Assembly: GCA_023405135.1 (NCBI GenBank) | Contig: JAEXYZ010000003.1 | Location: 1 to 35,481 of the forward strand | Length of the DNA stretch: 35,481 bases | Reading direction: 5' to 3' | DNA from: Bacillota bacterium | Lineage (GTDB): Bacteria > Bacillota > Bacilli > Bacillales_A > Planococcaceae | Part shown: positions 1 to 9,400 of the stretch, one piece after another | Position numbering within the stretch: the stretch's first letter is position 1 | Layout of the letters: each line of letters begins with the position of its first letter | Notes under the pieces: model-generated | What the model was told of the DNA's origin: nothing | What the model saw: only the letters and a program-made list of their open reading frames with translations | Databases searched by the model: none | Position numbers and translations under genes: made by a program

Positions 1-28
1 TCTAGGAAAGGGCTAGCCCTTTCCTAGA
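1..28. repeat. Perfect 28-bp palindrome at the left edge
   Basis: The half-site TCTAGGAAAGGGCT is followed at once by its exact reverse complement AGCCCTTTCCTAGA, so all 28 bases are self-complementary. No T-tract follows on either strand. It may be a terminator-like hairpin in the tail of the neighbouring insertion sequence, and it may extend beyond the window. Confidence 0.75.
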
Positions 29-127
29 CACCCAAATCAACACTTCGAACAAATCTATTTGAATACGAAGGTGATCATCTACCTTGAGAAGTTGAAAAGT
101 CATTTACACAAAAATATTGACAGTACC
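1..127 (+). mobile_element. Probable tail of an IS256-family insertion sequence (partial)
   Basis: Read on the minus strand from about 128 downward, the sequence begins GGTACTGTCAATA and continues into TTTGTGTAAATGAC. This resembles, from memory only, the terminal inverted repeats of IS256-family elements in Bacilli, which carry a TGTGTAAA core. The transposase gene would lie to the left of the window, on the plus strand, so only its non-coding tail is present. The boundary falls exactly where the 3' arm of a hairpin ends (127-146) and seems to have removed that hairpin's T-tract. No coding frame in 1-127 is convincing. Confidence 0.4.
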
Positions 128-178
128 GTCTCTTAATACAGAGACGTTTTTTGAGGTATTTAGTTTTCCATCTGTTTA
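121..178 (-). repeat. Diverged second copy of the spoVT 3' end and terminator hairpin
   Basis: Aligned without gaps to 5649-5706, about 42 of 58 bases are identical. Codons for K-Q-M-E-N-stop match at 15 of 16 positions before the stop. The hairpin below (127-132 pairing with 141-146) keeps its place and its 8-base loop. Where the stem differs from that of spoVT the changes are compensatory: one C-G pair became T-A and one T.G pair became T-A. Upstream of KQMEN the similarity to SpoVT stops. The copy has the same orientation as spoVT and lies 5.5 kb downstream of it. It may be an attachment-site-like repeat or the relic of a duplicated spoVT. Confidence 0.6.
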
Positions 179-202
179 TGTTTTTTGTAGGCTTTTCTTA
201 TG

Positions 203-679
203 CTAATTTAAAATTTGGTCATCTTTACTTTTTGTCTTATCTATCAATTTCTTTAATTCATTTTCATATTGTTCATATAAGGCATTATATTTTTTTGTTC
301 TATATCAATTTTCGCTTTTAATTCATGAATTTGTGTTGTAAGTTTACTTTTTAAAGTATTGTATTCTTCTATTTAATTGTTCCAGTTTTAAGCTTTTGTC
401 TACAATTGTTCTTTCTAAATTATTTATTTCTTTTTCTTTATTTCCTATTAATAAATTCAGTCTAAGATTTTCTTTTTTGTGTTCATCTAGCTGATAAGCC
501 TGATGTTTAAATTTATTCTCTAATTCTTCATAATTATGTATAGACCGTGGAACTTGACGGGAGATTCGTTCGACTATTTTTATTAAATCGCTCACATCTT
601 TGTTATTTTTAGTATTCTCCTGAAAAGAAACATTTGGTATATCTTCTCTTTCTACTTCCATTTTTTTCTTATTAATCAA
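203..679 (-). pseudogene. Frameshifted gene for a small coiled-coil protein
   Basis: The first 111 codons run from a TTG start at 679, with a GAGGTGA ribosome site just upstream, to a stop at 344. They are rich in K, E, N and L with heptad spacing from about residue 45 (EELENKFKHQ onward). The similarity in character continues in other frames after two single-base shifts. The first, near 365-370, opens EEYNTLKSKLTTQIHELKAK. The second is in an A-run near 283 and opens YNALYEQYENELKKLIDK, ending at a stop at 203. Restored, the protein would be about 158 residues, nearly all helical. I do not recognise the family. Both shifts sit in or next to short homopolymers. Because the housekeeping genes in this window are clean, I read them as decay, not read error. 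Confidence 0.6.
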
Positions 680-932
680 CTACTTCACCTCTGATTTACT
701 TGAAAAAATTCTTTAATATTCTGTGAGAACGGCAAATCTAACATAATTCCCCTTCTTCTTAAATTCATCTGTAACTTCTAAATCTATGTTTCTCTGTAAA
801 TCTTTAGTTTTTATTCTATTACCTTAAACTGAACATTTTCTGAACATTTATAATCAAATAACGATAAAAAAACCATAAAACTTAAGTGTAATACGTTTGT
901 CAGGTCTAAACTTGCTAAATTTGCATTTGACC

Positions 933-1220
933 TTAAATCTGACCCTGTTGATGGATTTTTTGTAAATACGGGTAGCTATCATTGATAGCTGGATCAATCG
1001 CCCACACATTAGTAAAGTCAAACCCAATAAAAGTTGCTTGCTGCTTTATTTCACCTTTTCCTGTATACGATTGATGAGTAACTTCTTGATGATAGTACGA
1101 GTTCCGAAGCATTGCTGCCATTAAACAGCCTCAACGTGCCACCTTGTACATTCCCTACTGTGTAGGAGTTTTCAATTATTCCTCAATTCAGGTAACCCAC
1201 TAAGCTACCTACATAACTTC
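933..1220 (-). pseudogene. Remnant of a GLUG-repeat surface protein
   Basis: The minus strand from about 1212 reads VGSLVGYLN-stop-GIIENSYTVGNVQGG. This is a classic GLUG repeat pattern (GxLVGY...I.NSY..GNV.G). A frameshift near 1120 then leads into NSYYHQEV, GKGEIKQQATF and FDFTNVWAIDPAINDSYPYL, the usual last repeat of large secreted or wall-attached GLUG proteins of Gram-positive bacteria. The linker between GKGE and KQQATF looks shortened. At least one stop and one frameshift are present and there is no signal peptide, so this is a fragment of a once much larger gene. Confidence 0.6.
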
Positions 1221-1227
1221 TCCTTCT

Positions 1228-1264
1228 AAAAAAACCCACCTATTCATTTGGTTATAGGTGGGTT
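1228..1264 (-). terminator. Intrinsic terminator after the response regulator gene
   Basis: On the minus strand AACCCACCTAT pairs with ATAGGTGGGTT around a short loop, followed directly by a run of seven T. It lies 7 bp past the stop codon at 1271. Confidence 0.9.
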
Positions 1265-1270
1265 GAAACA

Positions 1271-2587
1271 TTATCTTATTGTTTTAATTAATTTTTCTAT
1301 CTTTTTTTGAGGTTTTGTTCCCAGCTGTTTTCTTAGCATTTCTTTATAACAATCATAAGTGTTTAACGCATCCTTGTTATTTCCCTGTTGTAAAAATAAT
1401 GATATTAGCTCAAATGTATATCGTTCTTCCCATGGGTCGATTTGAATAAGCTTTTCAATTGCTTTTTTATACGAATCTTCTTGTTTCTTTTCATTCCGAA
1501 TCCCGTTTATAAACGATTCTAAATAATTTATGACATTTTTCCTTAAATGCTCTCGTTCGCTAATTGTCCAGTTGTAATCTTCTTCCACTAAATAATCACT
1601 TTTATATAAAGAGAGTAGCAACATAATATCTTTACTGTTATAGTGCTTTTTAGCAAGGATTTGTTTTATCTCCTCAACATCACTCTGAATCTCTATTATT
1701 AAGGAATACCTTTCATCCACATACTTAATTGCTTTTGAAAATCCGTGGTTTTTCAATTCTTTCCTAAGCTGATACACGCTTGTATGAAGCAGTGCTGATG
1801 CTTTATTCTGTGGATGTTCAGGCCATAAATCCTCCATGATTTTATCCCGATGAACAGGCTCATTTTGATATATTAGATAAGCACAAGGCTCCTTCACTTT
1901 TTTTGTTCTCCACTTAATTAGTTTATTTTGCTGATCATTTAGACGAAATCCACCAAAAAAATATGCCTTAAGAAATGGCTCGCTAGTATACTGTACGGGC
2001 TCATTTCTCCTTTGATAAATTCTTTGCACGGTTTTTTTTAAGCGTTCCTTTTCAATAGGCTTAAGAATATAGTCAATCGCTTGTACATTAAATGCCTCTA
2101 ATGCATATTGACCGTATGCTGTAACAAAAACAATTTCTGGTTTTCTAGAGATTTTTTCTAATTTCTTAGCTAATTCAATTCCATTCATATCTGGCATTTC
2201 AATATCAAGTAACAAAATATCTGGAGCGAGAACCTCTATATTCTCCAACCCTTCTGATGCATTTAAAAACTTTCCCACAATATGAATATCGCCAATTTCT
2301 ACTAGCATCGCTTCCAATAAATTTAATGCTAAAATCTCGTCATCTATTAATACCCTTTTAGCAAAAGTTTTTACCTCTCCTTCATTGCGAATCAATGGAA
2401 ACTTTATAATAATCGTTGTTCCTTTGTTTTCAACGCTTTCAAGATTGATTGTGGCATTGTCAAAATATAATAGACATTTAGCAATATTACGGAGCCCTAC
2501 GCCTTGCCTACCGCTCTGTTCATTCCAAATATGTAGAAGTTGCTCTTCTGATATTCCCTTACCGTTATCAATAATTTTAAAAATCAC
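1271..2587 (-). CDS. REC-BTAD response regulator, fused in frame to the tail of a broken sensor kinase
   Basis: This is a 438-residue open frame. Residues 1-70 are the end of a histidine kinase ATPase domain (DNGKGIS, GVGLRNI) left from the neighbouring broken kinase. The regulator proper starts near residue 78 with a receiver domain: acidic pair D82-D83, phosphoacceptor D128 in LLLDIEMP, T156 and K176 in YILKP. One residue seems lost in RVLIDDE, where RVLIVDDE is usual. An OmpR-like winged helix (about 207-300) and a BTAD-type helical domain (about 305-438) follow, as in SARP/BTAD activators. A GGAGAG ribosome site lies at about 2373-2378, but no start codon follows in this frame, so the regulator may have lost its own start. 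Its partner kinase is destroyed, so it is probably non-functional or orphaned. Regulatory target unknown. Confidence 0.7.
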   Translation of the reverse strand: MIFKIIDNGKGISEEQLLHIWNEQSGRQGVGLRNIAKCLLYFDNATINLESVENKGTTIIIKFPLIRNEGEVKTFAKRVLIDDEILALNLLEAMLVEIGDIHIVGKFLNASEGLENIEVLAPDILLLDIEMPDMNGIELAKKLEKISRKPEIVFVTAYGQYALEAFNVQAIDYILKPIEKERLKKTVQRIYQRRNEPVQYTSEPFLKAYFFGGFRLNDQQNKLIKWRTKKVKEPCAYLIYQNEPVHRDKIMEDLWPEHPQNKASALLHTSVYQLRKELKNHGFSKAIKYVDERYSLIIEIQSDVEEIKQILAKKHYNSKDIMLLLSLYKSDYLVEEDYNWTISEREHLRKNVINYLESFINGIRNEKKQEDSYKKAIEKLIQIDPWEERYTFELISLFLQQGNNKDALNTYDCYKEMLRKQLGTKPQKKIEKLIKTIR

Positions 2588-5365
2588 GATTCCATTCTTC
2601 TCTTTGATGGAAAGTATGACCTTCCCACCCTCTTTTTTCCTCTAAGCCCATGTATAATTGCGTTTTCAACAATCGGCTGTAGTAAAAGTGGTGGTATTAA
2701 GCAATTAATTTCTTGAGCCATTTGTAATTCCTACTCAAGTTACTCTGGAAATCGAGTCCGATGAATATTTACATAGGATTGTATAATCGAAAGCTCTTTT
2801 TCTAGCGGCACAAGTCGATTCGTATTCTCAAAGGAAAAGCTTCCTCTTAAAAAGGTTGCAAAGTCTATAATCATTGCTCGCGTTCTATCTAAATCTAAAT
2901 AGCTTAATGAAAGAATCGTATTTAGCGTATTATAAATAAAATGAGGCTTTATTTGAGCCTGTAAAAAAGCTACTTCCATCTTTACTGCTGTTTCTGTAGA
3001 CTCTTTCATTTCTATCAAATTACGAATTCGCATCTTTAGCTCAGCAGCATCTAATGGCTTATGTAAAAATCATTCGCACCCGATTGGAAGGCAGCTACCA
3101 TATCCTCAGGTCGAATTGCGGCAGTAAGCATTAATATCGGAAGTTCTGAGCTAGGATAAGATTCCCTTACCTTTTGACACACCTCATACCCAGATACTTC
3201 TGGCATCATAATATCAAGAATGACTAGGTCCACATTCGGATGTTTCTTAATTTGTTCAAATACAGCTCGGCCACTATCAACAGCAATAATATCGTATTGC
3301 TCTGTCGCAAGTATATCAATTAGTACTTTTAAATTAACATGATCATCATCAGTAATGATTAATTTTTTCCAACCTTTGTTTTCTATAATGTAAGGGATTG
3401 AAAGTTGAATCGGATGTTGTTTTTCATAGAATGACTTATTCTATATTTGCCTTTCATTAGATTTTTGAGTGGCTTTGGGAAAGACAATCGAAAATGTTGT
3501 TCCTTTACCAACCTCCGAATTTACAGTAATGCTTCCTCCTTGAATATTAACTAGTTCTTTTGTAACACTTAAGCCTAACCCCGTTCCCCCTATGGAATTT
3601 TCCAGTTGTTTAAAAGGTTCAAATATTGCCATTAAATGCTCAGGTACAACCCCAATACCTGTATCACTTACTTTAATCACAATATTGCCATCCTGTTCAT
3701 ATCCGAATATCTCCACTTTTCCGTGTTCAGTATATTTGCTGAATTCTTTCTTCATCTGCCATTACATATTGTCCTCGTTGTACGTGATTAATAATCTTCA
3801 CATCTTTATCCACCATATACGAAAAGACGTCGACCACTACATGTGAAATGGCAAACAAATCTACCGGAACAATAACTAATTTTAATTGTCCTTCCTTTAA
3901 TTTCGAAATATCCAGAATAATCATTAACAAGATAGGATAGCTTCTGAGCGATACTCATAATTAAGGACATTTTTTCATTTTGTTCTTTTGTTAAGGGGGA
4001 ATTACTTCTCTCTTGCATTGATTGTGAAATTACAATAATACCATGTAAAGGTGTACGGAATTCATGAGATATTTTGGCAAAAAATTCGTCTTTCAACTTA
4101 TCCACTCGCATTAATGCGTTAGAAATCTCTTCTTTTTTCAAATAAGAGTCTATAAGACGATGTGAAATGTATAAAGATAGCATCGTTAAACAAATAAATG
4201 GCAATAATGGTGGTAGTAAAGTAATTGGGAACTTCGATACGATATTAAGTGTTCCCACAATGTAATAGACTAAAATGGTAAAAGTACTAAAAAGCAAATA
4301 GGCTGCACCGACTGATCTATTATGATATGCAATGAATTGGATGTAAATCGCATACAATATGACAATTAATATATAGAGAGAGAAAATATTTTGAAGACTT
4401 GAGTTTACTTTCACAGGAAGCATTGACGAACTCATCAACAGCAATCCTGTGATTGAAAGTATATTTACGAGTCTTTTAGAAGCAAATGACTTCAAGGCAT
4501 GGTAAAAATAAAGAAGCATAGACCATCCAACTAAAATACTCGATAACATTTGAATTCTTTCAAATACTCCATAGGTTATAAGCGGAAATATAACTTGAAA
4601 AGCCTTTTCTCCATGTGAAGCTGTGTATAGCACATTCGCAAAACAAAACAGTGAAAAGAAAAATTGATCAACGTTAATTCTCGCATGAAAGTATGAACCA
4701 ACAAAATAGACAAACATCGTCAAAAAGGCAGCAATAGTTACCCAATCATATGTAAGGGAGCTTTCTCTTAGCTTACCGATGCTTTGTTGGTCACCAAAAA
4801 AGATAAATCCTACAATTCCACCCCCAGATGCATAATCAAAATTAGCAACATGAACTAGAAGCTCTATTTCCTGTTTTCCCGGTGAGAAGTATGCCACATA
4901 AGGAAAATTATGTGGCTTATAGGATACATTCTCGGCAGGATCCCCACTATTTCCTACAGGTTCTCCATTCACATAAATAGTATTGGACATTCGAATATTG
5001 CTTGTTTTTATGCCAAAAATAGCTTCTGGATTGTCTACAATAATCTTTAGTCGATAAGTACCACTTGTATATTTCGGTATCTTTTCTCCATCAACATTAT
5101 ATTTTGTCCATATTGATGGCACTAAAACAACTTGGGATCGTTCTTTTCAAAATCCTCAGAACTTATTAGTTTGCCAGGTATAAATTCCCATTCACCATCT
5201 AACTTAACTGGCTCGTTTTCCTGAAAATTAAAATGCGAAGATCTAGTACGCCATTGACCGATTTAGGCTTCATTGTCTCATCTTGATTCAAGAAAAAACA
5301 TAAAGTGACTAATCCAAAAAATACTATCAAAATTAGTGCAATTATTGTTATTTTTTCATTTTCAT
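2368..5365 (-). pseudogene. Broken hybrid sensor histidine kinase (7TMR-DISM type)
   Basis: Joined across frames, this reads as one protein of about 1000 residues: an N-terminal membrane segment (IALILIVFFGLVTL), an extracellular sensor domain (LDGEWEF ... IYVNGEPVG), seven-helix 7TMR-DISM region, HisKA with SHEFRTPLHG, a first ATPase domain (DTGIG, GGTGLGL), a receiver domain (VILDIMMPE), then a LytS-type kinase domain (QIKPHFIYNTLN) and a second ATPase domain (QPIVENAIIHG). Lesions: frameshifts near 5352, 5205, 5135, 3925, 3062 and 2640; an out-of-frame deletion near 3745 that removes the N-box of the first ATPase domain; an in-frame TAG at 3441; and stops near 2737 and 2731. It cannot make the intact kinase. 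The response regulator downstream was presumably its partner. Confidence 0.85.
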
Positions 5366-5648
5366 TAGTCTATATTCCTTATTTTTTTGTTATCAAACAA
5401 AATCATATTCCAACAAATGTATATTTTTAAGTATTAATGACTACTTTACTCAAAATATTATTGAATATTATTAATTAAATCAATCCTTTATTGCATTAAT
5501 TTAAAAAATTTATATTATTTTTAATAAATCGTTACTTTATCCAATATTTTCAATAAATAGGGGAATCAGAAAAATTTTTTGTATTGTGAAAGATAGGTAT
5601 TAAGATAGAGGAAATTTTATGGAGAAACATTATAATTTTTTCTCAATT
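5366..5648. other. AT-rich gap with no gene
   Basis: Very AT-rich sequence between the broken kinase and the spoVT terminator. Open frames here are only a few codons long and lack credible starts. No convincing promoter pair or hairpin was seen. Confidence 0.6.
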
Positions 5649-5680
5649 TAAAAACGCCCCTAAGTATAGAGGCGCTTTTA
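5649..5680 (-). terminator. Intrinsic terminator of spoVT
   Basis: On the minus strand GCGCCTCTA pairs with TAGGGGCG (one G.U pair), followed by TTTTTA. It begins about 12 bp past the spoVT stop. Confidence 0.85.
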
Positions 5681-5706
5681 TAAATATTTAGTTTTCCATT
5701 TGTTTA
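5649..5706 (-). repeat. spoVT 3' end, proximal copy of a direct repeat
   Basis: This covers the last codons of spoVT, its stop and its terminator hairpin. It matches 121-178 without gaps at about 42 of 58 positions, with one mismatch in the 16 bases before the stop codon. Confidence 0.6.
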
Positions 5707-6224
5707 GCTAAGAAGTTCGCTGCTGTTTCTGCAGCCTTTTGCTCAACATCTGTAATAAAGTGAACTTTAGAAATTAAATATACTGCACCAATTGCGTCAC
5801 CATTTGAAATAATTGGTGCTACACAATAAGACTTTACTTGTTCGTACTGTCCAGGAACAAGCTCAATTGTTGTTTCCATTTTTTCAGACACTACTGTACG
5901 CTGCTTCATAAAATCTTCTGCAAATACGGATAAACGACGATTCGTATAATCTTTTTTCGACAAACCTGCGACTGCAATCATTTCATCTCTGTCACTGATT
6001 AAAGCTGGTGTACCAACCGTTTCATACAATGACTCAACATATTCCTTTGCAAATTCGCTTAAATCATTTATAGGGGAATATTTTTTTAGGATAACTTCCC
6101 CTTCTCTGTCAGTATAAATTTCTAACGGATCACCTTCACGAATACGCATTGTTCTGCGAATTTCTTTAGGTATAACTACACGTCCTAAATCGTCAATACG
6201 ACGGACAATTCCTGTTGCTTTCAT
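5688..6224 (-). CDS. spoVT: Stage V sporulation protein T
   Basis: SpoVT is a forespore transcription factor that tunes the sigma-G regulon and affects spore germination and coat properties. The 178 residues match the B. subtilis length. Residues 1-50 are an AbrB-type swapped-hairpin DNA-binding domain (KATGIVRRIDDLGRVVIPKE) and the rest is a GAF-like domain. The start ATG at 6224 has a weak GAGAGGC site upstream. A strong sigma-G promoter match lies at 6269-6298 and fits late forespore expression. Its N-terminus resembles AbrB, which is also encoded in this window. The next gene downstream should be yabM, but the region has been replaced. Confidence 0.97.
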   Translation of the reverse strand: MKATGIVRRIDDLGRVVIPKEIRRTMRIREGDPLEIYTDREGEVILKKYSPINDLSEFAKEYVESLYETVGTPALISDRDEMIAVAGLSKKDYTNRRLSVFAEDFMKQRTVVSEKMETTIELVPGQYEQVKSYCVAPIISNGDAIGAVYLISKVHFITDVEQKAAETAANFLAKQMEN

Positions 6225-6268
6225 CTTTGTTGCCTCTCTTTCAAAATGAATTTTTCATTTCACATTGA

Positions 6269-6298
6269 TAGTATGGTTATTAATTGGTCAATGTATGC
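6269..6298 (-). promoter_or_regulatory. Sigma-G promoter of spoVT
   Basis: On the minus strand GCATA and CATACTA are separated by 18 bases. Both hexamer-like elements match the sigma-G consensus (GHATR, 17-18 bases, CATnHTA). Transcription should start near 6262, about 38 bases before the ATG. Confidence 0.75.
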
Positions 6299-6434
6299 AA
6301 AAAATGAATGAAGAGGATTAAATACAAAAGTCGGGCAACATGTATAAAAAATTATTCTAATAGCACTTTCCCACTTTATATAGTAAAAATATATATTATA
6401 CCGACGTCATTAACCGCCTGCTGTAACGTTTTTA

Positions 6435-9400
6435 CTATTCTTTTTTAGCTTTCGTAATAATTTCTACTAATTGTTCTAAAACATCAAAAGGCTGATATTT
6501 ACCGCATTTTTTCTCATCAATTGTTAATGTTAGCTTTGGACCGTCCATTACAAATCCAACAGCACGATCAAATTTCATCGACTCTGACACGATAACACTA
6601 CCATCAACCTTAATTGTGCCTTCTTCAGATAAGAAAATAGAAATTACTTTTTGCTTTTCTTTTATCGCTGTAATGCCCGCATCAATTGCCCATACTTTTA
6701 TTCGAGCAATACGTAAAAGCCTTTCTGTTTCCACTGGTAAATCGCCAAATCGATCGTGTAACTCATCCATAATTTCTGTGTAATCTTCCACACGTTCCAT
6801 CGATTTAATTCGTTTATACATTTGAATTTTTTGATAGCCATCAGGAATGTACTCATCAGGTATATAAGCATCTGTATGCAGAATAATTTCGACATCGGGT
6901 TTTTCTTCTTGTTTTACTCCTGTTCGACGTTCTGCAATTGCTTCTTCTAACATTTGTGAATACAAATCAAATCCTACTGAATCAATAAAGCCGTGCTGCT
7001 GTGCTCCTAAAAGGTTTCCTGCCCCACGAATCGATAAATCACGCATCGCAATTTTGAAGCCTGAGCCAAGTTCAGTAAACTCTTTAATTGCTTGTAGTCT
7101 TTGTTCAGCAACATCCGTTAATACTTTATCTCGCTGATACATGAAATAAGCATAGGCAATCCGATTTGAACGCCCAACACGTCCGCGCAATTGGTAAAGC
7201 TGCGATAGTCCCATACGATCTGCATCATGGACGATTAATGTATTAACATTCGGCATATCGACACCTGTTTCAATAATTGTCGTTGTCACGAGCACATCAT
7301 ATTCACCATCTAAGAAATTAAGTATGATGGACTCTAATTCAGATTCGGACATTTTTCCATGTGCATAACCAACTCGAGCATCTGGAACAAGCATTTGGAT
7401 TTCTTCAACTTTACGGGTCATATCTTCTACACGATTATATAAATAAAACGTTTGTCCTCCGCGAGCCATTTCTCTTTCAATGGCTTCACGTACTAGCGCA
7501 CCGTTGTATTCCATTACATATGTCTGTACTGGGAAGCGGTTTTGAGGCGGTGTTTCAATAACTGATAAGTCGCGAACCCCCACCATTGACATATGCAATG
7601 TACGAGGTATCGGTGTTGCAGTTAAAGTTAAAACATCTACGTTTGTTTTCAATTGTTTTATTTTTTCTTTATGTGTAACGCCAAATCGTTGTTCTTCATC
7701 TACGATTAATAAACCTAAGTCACGAAATACAACATCTTTTGAAAGAATTCGATGGGTACCAATGACAACATCAACAGTACCTTCTTTTAAGCCTTTAATC
7801 GTTTCAGACTGTTGCTTTTTTGTACGGAAACGACTTAATAGACCTACGTTAATAGCATAGTCTTCAAATCGTTCCTGCATCGTTTCAAAATGCTGCTGAG
7901 CTAAAATAGTTGTCGGTACTAAGAAAGCTACTTGTTTTCCATCCATTACTGCTTTAAAAGCAGCTCGAATTGCTACTTCCGTTTTACCGTAACCAACATC
8001 TCCACAAACAAGACGATCCATCGGGCGTTCTCTTTCCATATCCCGCTTTACTTCTAAAATCGAACGTAGCTGATCTTCTGTTTCCTCATATGGGAATGCA
8101 CTTTCAAAGGAGCGTTGTTCATCTGTATCCGGCGAAAAGGCATATCCTTTTTCAGCCTCACGTTTTGCGTATAATTTAATTAAATCATCTGCTATATCTT
8201 TAACAGCCGATGATACTTTTGCTTTCGTTTTATTCCATTCAGCGCCACCTAGTTTGTGAAGCTTTGGCTCTTTTCCTTCTGAAGCAACATATTTTTGGAT
8301 TAAATCAATTTGATCAACAGGTACATATAATTTATCATCTGCACGATAACGAATATGAAGATAGTCTTTATGTGTACCATTTACTTCTAATGTTTCAATA
8401 CCTATATATTTCCCGATTCCGTGATGTACATGTACAACATAATCACCAGGCTTAATTTCTGTATAACTTTTAATCCGTTCTGCATTGGACATTTTTTGTG
8501 GACGACGCGGTTTTCTTTTTGGTTGCTGTTTAAATAGTTCATCATCTGTAACAACAACTATTTTTTGTAATGGCAGCTCAAAACCAGAGGATAACACACC
8601 GTCTACTAAATAAATACCCGGTTCTTGTGGTATACCTAGTAAGCTATGAATATTGTACTCCTCTAGTAATCCTTGTAGCTTTTTCAATCTTTCGCTACCA
8701 TCAGCTACAAATAGAACTGTAAATTGATCTTGCTTCCAACGTTCAATTTCATTTTGTAAAAGTGAAATTTGCCCGTGAAATTGTTGCATAGGTTTACAAG
8801 AGAAATTCGTTGTCTTATTAAATGTAATGCCAGAAAATGTTCTAGCAAAAAGCGCAAAATAAAGTTTTTGCTGATTAATCATCGAAACAATTTCTTTAAA
8901 GGCAAAAGAAGGCTTAACATCATGAACAATTTTTCCTTCTTCCACTAACGAAACAAACCATTCTTCCTCTTCACGTTCCCATGCATCCATCACTTCTTGA
9001 ATTCGGCCTAACTCATCAAAAATAACAATGCCATCTTCCACAAAATAATCCCCAAGGTAAGTGAGTTCTTCATATAAAAGCGAGCCATATTTCATTACAT
9101 AATCTGGTATATTTTTTTGCCTTAACATTTCAATATCGTATTGAATGTTTTGATAAAGCATTTCTTGAGTTTCTTGCTTCTTAACTTTCTTTAGGCTTTT
9201 TCCAAGGGAATTTTCCAGTCTCTCAGCTAATTCAATTCGCTGTGTTTCTGTTAAAATTAATTCTGTGGCCGGTAGAATTTGAATAGACTCTAATTTATCA
9301 ATTGAGCGTTGATCATCAGCTGAAAATGTACGAATGGAATCAACTTCAGTGTCAAAAAGTTCAATTCGAATAGGTGACTCTGCATAGGGTGGGTAGATGT

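Noticed and set aside
713..826. Stop-free stretch on the minus strand with protein-like sequence (EVTDEFKKKGNYVRFAV)
   Set aside because: Only about 36 codons, no start, and a second open frame overlaps it (a 19-codon frame with a good ribosome site). It may be another gene scrap, but neither frame can be preferred.
3592..3846. Plus-strand open frames inside the broken kinase and inside mfd, metG, ricT and others
   Set aside because: They mirror real minus-strand genes, have no ribosome sites, and their composition follows the opposite strand.
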